From assembly GCF_030541005.1 (NCBI RefSeq), contig NZ_JASSVM010000001.1, positions 558,001-622,000 on the forward strand: a DNA stretch of 64,000 bases. Reading direction: 5' to 3'. Position 1 is the first letter of the stretch. Each line of letters starts with the position of its first letter. The notes under the pieces are model-generated. The model had not been told where the DNA came from, made no database searches, and saw only the letters and a list, made by a program, of their open reading frames with translations. This document shows positions 23,967 to 33,308 of this stretch, piece by piece. The DNA comes from Marinobacter sp. SS5-14b (GTDB taxonomy: Bacteria > Pseudomonadota > Gammaproteobacteria > Pseudomonadales > Oleiphilaceae). The position numbers and the translations under genes are program-made.

Positions 23967-26669
23967 TTAGCCGTTGGTGGTGCCCTCAAATTTGGCCATG
24001 ACCTGCCTTGCTGCTTCTGTCTGGCCATTGGCGCGGTAGGCTTCAACCAAATGCATGGCAATTTCCTGTGAGTCCGGTGCCAGCTCGTGCGCTTTTTTCA
24101 GGACGTCCAGGCTTTCAGCCTGCTTTCCGGATTCAAACAGTATCCAGCCATAGGTATCTGCGATGGCGGCATTTTCAGGCGCCAGTTCGTAGGCTTTTCG
24201 GGCCAGCTCTGAAGCTTGTTCATTGCCGTTTTCGTAGTACAACCAGGCCAGGTTGTTGAGCACCAGCGGGTTGTCGGGGGCGAGTTCGGTCAGTTTCTGA
24301 TAGTGCCTGATCGCTTCTTCGGGCTGGCCTGCTTGCTGGTGGTTCATCGCCAGGCTGAGCAGTATGGGCTGGTTATTAGGGAAGCGGTTGGCCGCGTCCT
24401 TCAGTGCTTCAATGGCTTGCTGGCCGCGGCCGGCTCTGGCGAGGGCTCGTGCGTGGGCGACTTCAAGATCGGCTGAACTGCGCTTGCTGAGTGCCAGCTG
24501 GTACAGTTCGGCTGCTTGTTGATGTTCACCGGCGTTTTCGTAGTAGCTCGCCTCCACCTGATAGGGGGCGGGGGAGTCCGGATGGTGCTGTTTGGCATCC
24601 TGCAGCGCATTTCTTGCGTTTGCGGTGTTGCCTTGGCTGAACTCGATGGCCGCCAGTTTGAGGGTGATGCTTTCATCCTGGGGGAACAGAATTCGGCCTC
24701 GGTTCAGAATTTCCAGGGCGCGTTCGAAGTTGTTGCGCTGGGCCATCTGGGTGGCGATGCTCTCGTACACGGCTGCCACCATCGGTTCTGCCGCACTGGG
24801 TTTATCTTCCTGTTCGCGTTCCATCAACTGGGCCGTCAGTTCGTCAGCTTGAGAGGTATCGTTGTTGATGAGCGCGGATTCAAGCAAGACCAGGCGTGGG
24901 CCGTTGGCCTGTGGGTGCAGGGTGCGCATGTCTTCCATCAGCTTGGTCAGGTCTTCGCGGCCCATGATGCGAGCCGCGGCCTGGATGGCGCCGGCGTGAT
25001 CCGGGTTGAGGGCGATAGCCTCTTTGTACAGGGCCAGGGCTTTGCTCGAATCATTGTTGTTGCGCGCAAGATTGCCCAAAGCAACAAGTGGGGCCGGGTC
25101 TTCAGGGGCCTGTTCACGAGCTTTGTTGTAGAACGTTTGGGCGCCTGCACGGTCGTTAAGACTGCTCGCCAGATTTCCACGGGCAATCAGGGCGGGCACA
25201 TTGTCCGGGTTTTTCTTGAGCCAGGCGTCCAGTGTTTCACGTGCGGCGTTGGTGTTGCCGGAGAACGCTTGTACTTGTGATGTCAGTAGCTGGGCCTGTT
25301 CGGCTTCAGCTGCGTCGTCCGGTATCTTGCGTGCCTGTTCAAGGGCTTTGTCGTAGTCTCGGACTTGCGTCAGGTAGGCCGCGTACCTGAGCCGAAGATT
25401 GTGGTTTCCAGGGGCCAGTTCCAGTGCCTTTTCGAGCAATTGCCGGCCGCTTTGGTCGTCGCCGGAGGCTAAGGCTGCAATGCCCACGAGTGCGAGAGTT
25501 TGTGGGTCAGATTCTTTATTATCGACGTTTTCGAGGATGGACTTTGCACCTTGGGGGTCTTGCATAGAGATACGGGTCGCGGCCAGAAGCTTTCGAACGC
25601 CATCTGCATCATCCATGTTTGATAGGGGTTCAAGCAGCTTCTCCGCTTCCTCCGCGCGACCCTGGCGGAAGCGAATGACTCCAAGCATCAGTGCACTTTG
25701 CTGGTGGCCGGGAGCCTGGTTGAGCACTTCCTGCAGGTAGCGTGCGGCGGTGTCCAGGTCGCCCTCATTGTATGCGGCCGTGGCGGCTTCCAGGTTACTT
25801 TTGACAGTGCCGGGCGCCGATTTGGCAAGGATCTCTTCGTAAACAAAAGCCTCAGCAGATTTGCCTTGCTGGCGAAGTACGGTGACCAGTGCGGAGATGG
25901 TCTGGTACTTGCGGTAGGTCATGACATCGTATTGGCCGATGCTCTCCAGCGCGCGAATATAGGCTTGCTCGGCTTGTGGCCATTGGCCTTGAAGGTGCGC
26001 GAGCTGGGCTTTCCAGAGCCAGACCTCTTCGTGCTCGGCGTCCATTTGTTCCGCTTGGGCGAGCTGCTCAGCGGCAACTTCGAATTGTTCTCGGGCGGCG
26101 GCAATTCTCGATAGCCCGACCATGGCGACCGCGTTGTTGGTGTGTTTCTCAACGGCTTCCCGATAGGCTTTCTCGGCGTTGTCGAGGTTGGCGCTGACAA
26201 GCCAGGCGCGTGCTCTCAGGTTGTCTGCCTGAAGTTCCTGGTCTCTGGACGGTGTGTTGATCTGGTTAAGCGCCTCAATGGCTTCGTTGGTTTTGCCCTG
26301 AAGAATTCGAGATTCTGCGCGAATCAATGCTGCCTCGTTCTGGTCTGACTGGCTCAGATTGGTGGCATCGATGTTGTCGAGTAGCTGGTCAAGCTGGCGC
26401 TCGGCGTTCACTGCATCCCCTGCGGTTAGCAGGTTGTCGATGATGACGAAGTAGGGCGCTACGCGCTCTGGCTGAAGCTGTATGGCGCTTCTGGCCTCAA
26501 TGGTGCTGGCTTTGAGCTCACCCTGGCGCTGGAAAAACCGGGCCTGATCTACGTGGCTGATGTACTGAATGTCTTCCTGAGTCATGTCCGGCTCATTGCT
26601 ACAGCCGGCAAGCCCGGCAGCAATGGCGGCTGAAAGTAATGACGCGCGCATAATGGTGTGAATGTTCAT
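23967..26669 (-). CDS. prsT: PrsT, TPR lipoprotein of the XrtA/PEP-CTERM system
   Basis: 900 residues. Signal peptide with lipobox AAGLAGC, lipid on Cys23. The rest is a long row of tetratricopeptide repeats, over twenty, for instance near the C-terminus ENAAIADTYGWILFESGKQ, very like PEP-CTERM system TPR-repeat lipoproteins. It is thought to act in the envelope in polymer assembly or export. The ATG at 26669 follows AGGAAC; the frame is open upstream to 26750, but that would add a non-signal extension overlapping prsR. A further in-frame ATG at 26651 also leaves a workable signal. It is 49 bases downstream of prsR on the same strand. Confidence 0.9.
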   Translation of the reverse strand: MNIHTIMRASLLSAAIAAGLAGCSNEPDMTQEDIQYISHVDQARFFQRQGELKASTIEARSAIQLQPERVAPYFVIIDNLLTAGDAVNAERQLDQLLDNIDATNLSQSDQNEAALIRAESRILQGKTNEAIEALNQINTPSRDQELQADNLRARAWLVSANLDNAEKAYREAVEKHTNNAVAMVGLSRIAAAREQFEVAAEQLAQAEQMDAEHEEVWLWKAQLAHLQGQWPQAEQAYIRALESIGQYDVMTYRKYQTISALVTVLRQQGKSAEAFVYEEILAKSAPGTVKSNLEAATAAYNEGDLDTAARYLQEVLNQAPGHQQSALMLGVIRFRQGRAEEAEKLLEPLSNMDDADGVRKLLAATRISMQDPQGAKSILENVDNKESDPQTLALVGIAALASGDDQSGRQLLEKALELAPGNHNLRLRYAAYLTQVRDYDKALEQARKIPDDAAEAEQAQLLTSQVQAFSGNTNAARETLDAWLKKNPDNVPALIARGNLASSLNDRAGAQTFYNKAREQAPEDPAPLVALGNLARNNNDSSKALALYKEAIALNPDHAGAIQAAARIMGREDLTKLMEDMRTLHPQANGPRLVLLESALINNDTSQADELTAQLMEREQEDKPSAAEPMVAAVYESIATQMAQRNNFERALEILNRGRILFPQDESITLKLAAIEFSQGNTANARNALQDAKQHHPDSPAPYQVEASYYENAGEHQQAAELYQLALSKRSSADLEVAHARALARAGRGQQAIEALKDAANRFPNNQPILLSLAMNHQQAGQPEEAIRHYQKLTELAPDNPLVLNNLAWLYYENGNEQASELARKAYELAPENAAIADTYGWILFESGKQAESLDVLKKAHELAPDSQEIAMHLVEAYRANGQTEAARQVMAKFEGTTNG

Positions 26670-26718
26670 GCCCTGTTCCTTTTTATATCGGGTCTTGTTC
26701 TGTTCCCAAAAACATGTG

Positions 26719-28092
26719 TCAGGCACCGCTGGACGCGGTCGATGTTTCAATTCGGTATTTGTCGGTCAGGTTGTACAGGGTGGGGCGGGTGATGCCCAGC
26801 AACCTTGAGGCCTGCGCCATGTTGTAGTTGCATGTGGTGAGCGCCTGAACGATGGCTTTGCGCTCGGCCCCCTCCCGCACCTGGCGAAGGTTCAGCTGGT
26901 AGTCGGTGTCGCAGCTTTCCTCTACCGGCAGAACAAGGTCATCGGCAGTGATTCGCTTGCCGTCTGCCATAATGATGGCCCGTTTCACCTTGTTGATCAT
27001 TTCACGAACGTTGCCCGGCCAGCTGTAACTGCTGATGGCTTGTGCGGCGTCTTCCGAGAAGCTGAGATTGGGCCGTTCCATTTGCTTGCCCAGGCTTTTC
27101 AGCAAGGACTGGGCAATGACAATGGCGTCACCGTCCCGGTCACGCAGCGCCGGTACATCAAGTGTGATTTCGCTGATGCGATAGTAAAGGTCTTCGCGGA
27201 AACTGCCCTGACTGATGAGTTCCTGAACATTGCGGTGGGTGGCACAAACCACTCGGACATCGACGGGAATGGGTTTAACGGAGCCCACGCGATCGACCAT
27301 CCGTTCCTGCAGGAAACGCAGAAGTTTGGCCTGTAACGCCATTGGCATGTCGCCAATCTCATCGAGAAACAGGGTGCCGCCATTGGCGCTTTCAATTTTG
27401 CCTTTTTTGCTTTGGGTGGCACCGGTGAAGGAGCCCTTTTCAAAGCCGAACAATTCGCTTTCCAGCAGGTTTTCAGGGATAGCAGCACAGTTAATCGCAG
27501 CAAACGGTTTGTCGGCCCGGTGGCTGCGGTCGTGCAGGGCCTGTGCCAGCAGTTCCTTGCCGGTACCGGTTTCACCAGTAATCAGTGTGGTGACGTCGGT
27601 GGGCGCAACTTTCTCGACCGTGCGACAAATGGCGAGCATTTCGGGGCTGGCGGCGACAATGCCCTTGATGTTGTTGCCGGTGCTCTGGCTGGCCAGCTCG
27701 CGGTTTTCTTTTTCAAGCTCGGCGAGGCGAAAGGCGCGGTTGACTACGAAGGTGAGAATGTCGCCATCCAGAGGCTTCTGGTAGAAATCGCAGGCGCCCA
27801 TGCCAATGGCCTTCACGGCATTTTCTTTGTCTTCTCTACCGGTGACCACGACGACTTTGGTTTGCGGGGCCAGGCGGAGGATATCTTCGAGCAAGGCAAA
27901 ACCCTGGGTGGCCCCACCCGGGTCGGGCGGAAGCCCAAGGTCCAGTGTAACAACCTGGGGCTCCAGGCGGCGAAGTAAAGCCAGGGCAGTTTCGCGGTCA
28001 GCCGCTATCGATACTTCAACATCATCGCTAAAGCACCAGCGCATCTGGCTTTGAAGGCCTGGGTCATCCTCTACAATCAGTAGCTGCTTCAC
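26719..28092 (-). CDS. prsR: PrsR, sigma-54-dependent response regulator of PEP-CTERM genes
   Basis: 457 residues, three domains. Receiver 1-120 with phosphoacceptor Asp51 and acidic pair Asp9/Asp10. AAA+ domain about 140-375: Walker A GETGTGKELL, the sigma-54 contact loop as GSFTGA (GAFTGA in most), Walker B GTLFLDEIGD, and the SWPGNVREM block. Fis-type helix-turn-helix at the C-terminus (NMAQASRLLGITRPTLYNL). It should activate RpoN promoters such as the one before the PEP-CTERM gene. GTG start at 28092; AAAGGA is about 12 bases upstream. It lies between prsK and prsT. Confidence 0.93.
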   Translation of the reverse strand: MKQLLIVEDDPGLQSQMRWCFSDDVEVSIAADRETALALLRRLEPQVVTLDLGLPPDPGGATQGFALLEDILRLAPQTKVVVVTGREDKENAVKAIGMGACDFYQKPLDGDILTFVVNRAFRLAELEKENRELASQSTGNNIKGIVAASPEMLAICRTVEKVAPTDVTTLITGETGTGKELLAQALHDRSHRADKPFAAINCAAIPENLLESELFGFEKGSFTGATQSKKGKIESANGGTLFLDEIGDMPMALQAKLLRFLQERMVDRVGSVKPIPVDVRVVCATHRNVQELISQGSFREDLYYRISEITLDVPALRDRDGDAIVIAQSLLKSLGKQMERPNLSFSEDAAQAISSYSWPGNVREMINKVKRAIIMADGKRITADDLVLPVEESCDTDYQLNLRQVREGAERKAIVQALTTCNYNMAQASRLLGITRPTLYNLTDKYRIETSTASSGA

Positions 28093-28226
28093 AACAACAA
28101 TCAGTCCTTTGTTCCGTGTTCTGTCGGCTGGTTGGCTCTAAGCCTTAACCTGTTCCATGTGTACGATTCTTAACTGAACATTGACACTTTGCAATGCCGG
28201 GTCAACAAAAAGGTTGTTCGCGTCGT

Positions 28227-30362
28227 TTAGTTGACGGTTTTCAGCGTTGGTTGCTCATCATAATCCGGCGCTTTCGGGGTTTTGCCTGCTTCGCTGGCAC
28301 TCACCTGTGCGAGAGGGATTCTTACCGAAAAGCAGGAGCCAACGCCCGGCTCACTGGTGACGTCTATGCTGCCGCCCAGTTCCTGGATGTACTCCCTGGC
28401 CTGGTAGGCGCCAATCCCCATGCCCGTGAGGCCCTTGGTGCTTTCAAAGGGTTTGAACAGTTGGGTTCGGATGAATTCTTCGGTCATACCGGTACCGGTG
28501 TCCTGAATAAACAGGACTACCTTGCCTTTGGCGGTTTTCAGATTGAGGGTGAGCTCGCCGTCGGGTGGCGTTGCATCCTGGGCATTCTGTATCAGATGCC
28601 CCAGCACATTTCGGAGTTGTTCTTTGTCCGCGCAGACTAATATGGGGGGTGGCGCCCCCAGAAGCTGGGGGGCGGGTGTGCGCCGGCTGTTGTGTTCGGC
28701 GAGTTCCCGCACAACGGTGGTCAGGTCTACGGCGCTGCGTTGCTCTTCGTGTGGGTCCGCGGGCTTGCGAATATGGTCTACCAGGTTGGACATTTTGCGC
28801 ACGGCATGGTCTGTCGTGGCTATCATGTCGTCGATAAAGGCCGGGTTGTTGCGGTGTTTGGGCGCATTTTTCACCAGCAGGGAAAGCTGGGCTATCAGGG
28901 TCTTGAGATCGTGAACCATAAAGGCTGAGGCTTTGCTGACGGCTTCAAACTGCATGGCGCGGGAAAGCCGGTTCTGGGCATCGGCCTGGGCGAGCAGGTT
29001 ACAGGTTTGCCGGGCGACGACTTTAATCAGGTCGAAATTTTCCCAGTTCAGCTCAACCCTGGCGTAGGGTGTGCCGACTAAGGCGATGCCGTAAAGCTCG
29101 TTGCCAAGAAACAGCGGGATAACGAGCCAGGCATCGGGTGTGTTGGTTATCGAGTCCGGCAGTTCCAGCAGGTTGTAGCTGAGCGGGTCTTCCCGGTACT
29201 CGGATAGGTCAATGATCCATTCCTTTTCCTGGAAAAAGCGCACCAGTTCCGAGTCGCTGTCGATGGCGGTGTATTTGGGGGACGCCAGGTTTACGCTGCC
29301 TTTAAGCTCGTATCCACTTTGTTCGGCTTTGACCCAGATGGCGCCCGCATTACTTTCAACCAGCCCTGCAAGTATGCGTACAACCCGTTCTGGAAGGGGG
29401 GGGTCGTTGCTCAGGTTGGCGAGTTCACGGGTCATTCTCAGCCATTCTTCCCGGTAGTCGTATTTGTAGTCGAAAAAATTCTGGCTGATGAACACCATCA
29501 ACCGGGCGCGAATTCGCCGGGACATCAGCAGCGCCACAAGGAACGCGAGTGAGACGGAAATAAACAGTACCTGCAGGGCTTCTCCCCACTCACCGCCCAG
29601 CGTGCGCACGTAATACCCACCGACGGCGAGTAATATCAGGTAGGCGCCGGCAATCATCAGGGTGCCGGCATGAAAAACCGCTGAGCGTGATAACTGGAAG
29701 TCGACCGGCTGTTTGCGAGTGTTGATGACGTTGATGGCGAACAGAGGGACCAGGGCGGCATTGACGAACCCTCTGGCGTTCCAGAACGAGTCTGCGACTT
29801 GCCCGAATAGCAGGGCGTCTGCGTACATGAAGAAGTCGTAGGCGAAAAGGGTGGCGGTGCCGATGCACAGGTATTTCATGCTTGAGCGGCCGAGCGCCGG
29901 AGAGTTACGCCAGATCTGTTCAACCAGTGAAAGTCCCAGAAGCGACAACGCAATCTGCCCGATCAGTTTGGTTTTTCCGTTAACAATGTCTGCGTTGAAC
30001 ACGAACTCAAGGGTGCCAAGGGCAATCAGTGTGACAATGAGTGCAAAGGTCGCGATCCCGAGCATTTTCCGGATCTGGCTGGCAAACCGGGCCTGGCGGA
30101 AGGAGTCACGAAGTATGGCGAACAGGAGTAAAAGCCAGGCCGTGTCGCGCAGCAGTTCCAGCAGGTAGCGGGTGAAAAATCCCGGGTGGCCCCAAAGACT
30201 TTGGGTGACCAGCACGGAGGCCCAGAGTGTGGTGACAAAAGACGCGAGAAACAGGGCTCTGTCCAGGTCACGCCGAAGGTAACGCGTGGCGACCATAACC
30301 GACAGCACGGCAAAGACAGCCGCTGACGCGCCGTAACTGATTACGCTGAGGTCCCTGAACAT
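28227..30362 (-). CDS. prsK: PrsK, membrane histidine kinase of the XrtA/PEP-CTERM system
   Basis: 711 residues. The N-terminal 290 residues hold about ten membrane helices, followed by a GAF-like domain (about 315-465), then the dimerisation helix with the phosphoacceptor His in FMVHDLKTLIAQL and a HATPase domain: N-box HLIQNAQDATPP, G1 DTGTGM, G2 GMGIGAYQAREY. This layout matches the PrsK family, the partner of PrsR. The multi-helix front suggests it senses something in the membrane. It is 134 bases upstream of prsR on the same strand. ATG at 30362; a short inverted repeat lies upstream at 30388-30406. Confidence 0.93.
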   Translation of the reverse strand: MFRDLSVISYGASAAVFAVLSVMVATRYLRRDLDRALFLASFVTTLWASVLVTQSLWGHPGFFTRYLLELLRDTAWLLLLFAILRDSFRQARFASQIRKMLGIATFALIVTLIALGTLEFVFNADIVNGKTKLIGQIALSLLGLSLVEQIWRNSPALGRSSMKYLCIGTATLFAYDFFMYADALLFGQVADSFWNARGFVNAALVPLFAINVINTRKQPVDFQLSRSAVFHAGTLMIAGAYLILLAVGGYYVRTLGGEWGEALQVLFISVSLAFLVALLMSRRIRARLMVFISQNFFDYKYDYREEWLRMTRELANLSNDPPLPERVVRILAGLVESNAGAIWVKAEQSGYELKGSVNLASPKYTAIDSDSELVRFFQEKEWIIDLSEYREDPLSYNLLELPDSITNTPDAWLVIPLFLGNELYGIALVGTPYARVELNWENFDLIKVVARQTCNLLAQADAQNRLSRAMQFEAVSKASAFMVHDLKTLIAQLSLLVKNAPKHRNNPAFIDDMIATTDHAVRKMSNLVDHIRKPADPHEEQRSAVDLTTVVRELAEHNSRRTPAPQLLGAPPPILVCADKEQLRNVLGHLIQNAQDATPPDGELTLNLKTAKGKVVLFIQDTGTGMTEEFIRTQLFKPFESTKGLTGMGIGAYQAREYIQELGGSIDVTSEPGVGSCFSVRIPLAQVSASEAGKTPKAPDYDEQPTLKTVN

Positions 30363-30387
30363 TCGGTCTTTCCCTTGAACCGTCGGT

Positions 30388-30406
30388 CTGTACTTAACTT
30401 GTACAG
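30388..30406. repeat. Inverted repeat upstream of prsK
   Basis: CTGTAC and GTACAG arms of 6 bases around a 7-base centre, 26 to 44 bases before the prsK start. The position is suitable for an operator in the promoter of the prs genes, but 6-base arms can arise by chance. No T-run, so it is not a terminator. Confidence 0.35.
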
Positions 30407-30461
30407 GGTAGCCTTGAAAGCCCGTTTACGTCCATTTCAATTCAAGAATTCCGTGCAGGGG

Positions 30462-31409
30462 TCACACGGGCTTCTTGTTATCCCGGTAATAGCTGAAAAT
30501 TTCTTTTAACGGGCGCTTGGGGGTGAACTTGAACTCCTTGGCGAAACTCCGTCCATCTATCACAACCGGATATTTGAAAAACGCCATCAGGTAAGGAGGA
30601 AAGCTGCGTAGTTTCAGTAGAGTGGCAATTATTTTCGGTACGGTCGGCGGGATGGACGGGATTGGGATGCGTTTGCATCCACACAGTTTTAGCGCTTGTT
30701 GGTAGGCCACCCAGTCGTGTGGGGCGACGTTGAAGATGCCTTTTACGGATTTGTTCCAGGTCAGCACGATGGCGTCTGCCATGTCATCAATGTGGATGAA
30801 CTGCATCATCGGGGAAAAACCGGCCAGCACCGGTGCCCGGTCACTGCTGAGCAGCTTGCTCATGGTGTTGCGCACGCCTGGCCCAACGATATTGCAGGCC
30901 CGCAGGATGGTAATGTGCAGTTCCGGGTAACGCCAAAGGTAAATGTTGGCGAGGTTTTCGAGCTCTACCGAATCGATCAGGTCGGCACTCAGGCCGGCAC
31001 TTTTCAGGGGGGCGGACTCGTCAATCAGCGCCGGGTTGTAAGCCACTGCGCCATACACGTGGTAAGTGGACAGAACAATCACCCGGCGTATTCCGTATTT
31101 GTGAGACAGGTCCAGTAGCTTCTGCGTACCCAGTACGTTGGCGTTATAGCGGCGCATTCGGGTGAGTTCGCTGGACTGAACGCGGCCCAGGTGGATCACA
31201 CCGTCGAAGTGATATCGGCGAAACAGATCTTCAAATACGCGCTTGTTGAAATCGATGCAGTAGCTGGGGATGTCGTCGCCCAGGTATACCTGTTCGCGGA
31301 AATCCACGGCGACCAGGTCGCATGTATCTCTGAGCTTTTTGATGACCTGTTGGGCCAGCGCGCCGGCTGCACCGGTTACCAGAATCTGTGGTCTGCGTTT
31401 TTGTGTCAT
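30462..31409 (-). CDS. NAD-dependent epimerase/dehydratase-like extended SDR protein
   Basis: 315 residues. The N-terminal Rossmann motif VTGAAGALAQQ (11-21) is good, and STYHVYG (114-120) and ILRACNIVGPGV (near 169-180) fit extended SDRs. In the place where TyrXXXLys is expected I see SVELE in DSVELENLANIYLW, so the catalytic Tyr and Lys seem missing. The protein may bind a nucleotide or sugar without normal SDR catalysis. It overlaps the acyltransferase gene upstream (TGATG), and the two should be made together. Substrate unknown. A similar SDR/acyltransferase pairing is likely in related genomes. Confidence 0.75.
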   Translation of the reverse strand: MTQKRRPQILVTGAAGALAQQVIKKLRDTCDLVAVDFREQVYLGDDIPSYCIDFNKRVFEDLFRRYHFDGVIHLGRVQSSELTRMRRYNANVLGTQKLLDLSHKYGIRRVIVLSTYHVYGAVAYNPALIDESAPLKSAGLSADLIDSVELENLANIYLWRYPELHITILRACNIVGPGVRNTMSKLLSSDRAPVLAGFSPMMQFIHIDDMADAIVLTWNKSVKGIFNVAPHDWVAYQQALKLCGCKRIPIPSIPPTVPKIIATLLKLRSFPPYLMAFFKYPVVIDGRSFAKEFKFTPKRPLKEIFSYYRDNKKPV

Positions 31410-32224
31410 CAGAACAGCCTTTTCCTCTCGCTCAGACCTTTGTCGATCAGCCGGCTTATTTCGGCCTTCACGGCCTCTACCCGGTCGGTCACTTGTTTTT
31501 CGGGAATGTCGGTGCCATCAAAATACATCGGTTTGCCGAAATTCAGGTGTACTTTGGCCGGAAAAATAATCGGTAAGGCAACGGGTACATAAGGCACGCC
31601 GAGGGCGTTGGCCAGGGGTTTGATATTGGCTATGGCGGGAATGGTTTCTTCGCAGCCGACAACGCCAACAGGAATAATGGGTGCGTTGTATTTCATGGCC
31701 AGGTGCATGAATCCGTTACCGAAGCGCTTTAGTTGGTAACGATCCCGGTAGAGCTTGCCTGAGCCGCGAACGCCTTCGGGAAACACAATGACCGCTTCGT
31801 CGTTCTCGAGCATTTTTGCGCAGTTAACCGGGTCGCCCAGCACGGCGCCAACTTCGTTCAGCAGGTTGCCAAGCCAGGGTACTGTCGGGAAAAAGCGCTC
31901 GATCATGGCTCGGGGGATGCGTGGTTTTTCCTTGCGGGTGGCAATGGCATAGCCGATCAGCAGGCCGTCAAGGGGCAGTTGGCCCGAGTGGTTGGCAATA
32001 ATCAGCACTGGGCCTTCGGCCGGGATGTTTTCAACACCACTGGCCTGAACGCGGAAATATTTTTCGTAAATCTGGCGGGTAATGCCGAAGCCGTATTTGA
32101 TGACTTCATTGTTGTAGCCCCAGGGATCATACCCAAGGGAGCCAATAGGTTTTTTAATCTTGTCTACCTGTGCATCCAGATCGGCAGGAACCAGTCTGGA
32201 TTTAAGAAACGCTGCCAGGCCCAT
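31409..32224 (-). CDS. PlsC-like lysophospholipid acyltransferase family protein
   Basis: About 272 residues. Acyltransferase motif I appears as ANHSGQLPLDG near 77-87, a longer His-to-Asp spacing than the usual HX4D and typical of the diacylglycerol-acyltransferase-like branch. FPEGVRGSGK near 146-155 is motif III, and PIIPVGVVG near 181 is motif IV. It likely acylates a membrane lipid or glycolipid. Translation is coupled to the SDR-like gene that follows, so the pair may act on one lipid substrate. ATG at 32224 has GGGAG 5 bases upstream; an in-frame ATG at 32236 has no ribosome site. Confidence 0.78.
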   Translation of the reverse strand: MGLAAFLKSRLVPADLDAQVDKIKKPIGSLGYDPWGYNNEVIKYGFGITRQIYEKYFRVQASGVENIPAEGPVLIIANHSGQLPLDGLLIGYAIATRKEKPRIPRAMIERFFPTVPWLGNLLNEVGAVLGDPVNCAKMLENDEAVIVFPEGVRGSGKLYRDRYQLKRFGNGFMHLAMKYNAPIIPVGVVGCEETIPAIANIKPLANALGVPYVPVALPIIFPAKVHLNFGKPMYFDGTDIPEKQVTDRVEAVKAEISRLIDKGLSERKRLF

Positions 32225-32278
32225 GATGGCTCCCATTGTCGTGGTTGGTGTTTGCTGGAACTGCAGTGTTCTGTGTGT

Positions 32279-33199
32279 TCATGCCCGGCCGATCACTACG
32301 CCCAGAGTGTGGCTCTGACCATCATTTAACACTCGATAATCTGCGGCGGCATTGGCCGTTTCGACACACAGCATTTTTTGCCAGCCAGTGTCTGGAAAAT
32401 CTGACAGCCGCCTGGACTTTTCCAGGCCGGGATTCCATACCACCGTTGAGTCACTGCCTACCGATGTCAGTTTTCGTTTACCGGAGGGGGTGACCACGAT
32501 CAGCGGCTCACCGGTTTCGTAGATTCTGTCTGTTTCACCCTCAAAATAGACCGGCCCCTCTTGATTGAAATACTCCCAGTCTCGGAGGGTGTCTACGTAC
32601 TGACTGTTGCCCAGGCCAAGCAGGCGGGTTCGTGCTATGTCCTGGGTGGGCAGGTAGGTGTGCAGTGCCTGGCTGATGGACATTGGGTTTCTGGACAGGT
32701 TGGTGGTGGTCAGCGCTATCTGACAGCTTTTTACCGAAAAGCTGAAGGTTGCCAGGGCCAGCGCATGGCCAGTCCAATGCTCGGCAAAGTCGTCATTAGC
32801 ATTCAGGGACAGGCTGATCTCTACTTCGTGGGCGCTCTCGCGGACATCTTCCAGGCGCCAAAGTGCTGTTCGCGCAAAGCCATGGGCTGATGTTGTTTTG
32901 ATGTGAGAACGGATGGCCGGCGGATTTCGGGCGGGGTCACCAAACCACGGCCAGCAAATGGGAATGCCGCCCCGGATGGCGCGGCCGGGCTGAAATTTTG
33001 CCAGGTCGCTCAGCCAGAGCCAGTTGGCTTCGTCTCTGGGTGAGAAGTGGCTGAGGTGAGCACCCTGAAGAAAAACAGTCGCCTGAAACAGCGGGTGGTG
33101 TACCTCCAGTGCCTCCAGCTGGCCAATGGTCTTCCATCGGGTAAACGACCACTGCCCGGGGTTCACAGAAATCGGCGGCTTGTCACTGCTTTCTGACAT
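32279..33199 (-). CDS. D-hexose-6-phosphate mutarotase (aldose 1-epimerase family)
   Basis: 306 residues of the YeaD-like aldose epimerase family, a beta-sandwich. Seen are QGAHLSHFSP (44-53), the sugar-phosphate loop RAIRGGIPICWPWFG near 73-87, a catalytic His in AHGFAR near 106-111, and QALHTYL with the second His near 175-181. The likely role is conversion between alpha and beta forms of glucose 6-phosphate or a similar sugar. It lies upstream of the acyltransferase gene with a gap of about 55 bases, so may share its transcript. GGAAG is about 11 bases before ATG. It is divergent from the oxygenase gene, with 109 bases between the starts. Confidence 0.85.
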   Translation of the reverse strand: MSESSDKPPISVNPGQWSFTRWKTIGQLEALEVHHPLFQATVFLQGAHLSHFSPRDEANWLWLSDLAKFQPGRAIRGGIPICWPWFGDPARNPPAIRSHIKTTSAHGFARTALWRLEDVRESAHEVEISLSLNANDDFAEHWTGHALALATFSFSVKSCQIALTTTNLSRNPMSISQALHTYLPTQDIARTRLLGLGNSQYVDTLRDWEYFNQEGPVYFEGETDRIYETGEPLIVVTPSGKRKLTSVGSDSTVVWNPGLEKSRRLSDFPDTGWQKMLCVETANAAADYRVLNDGQSHTLGVVIGRA

Positions 33200-33308
33200 T
33201 TTGGGTACATTCTTCCATAAGTGTATTTGCCTGCAGCAAAGCCTAAATTAAAAGCGCTTCGCGGGCGAGTTTGATCATACAATAGCGCAATTATCTGGAG
33301 GCTTTCTA

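Noticed and set aside
24516-25280. 254-codon open frame antisense to prsT
   Set aside because: Lies fully in the TPR region of prsT; no ribosome site and no domain recognised.
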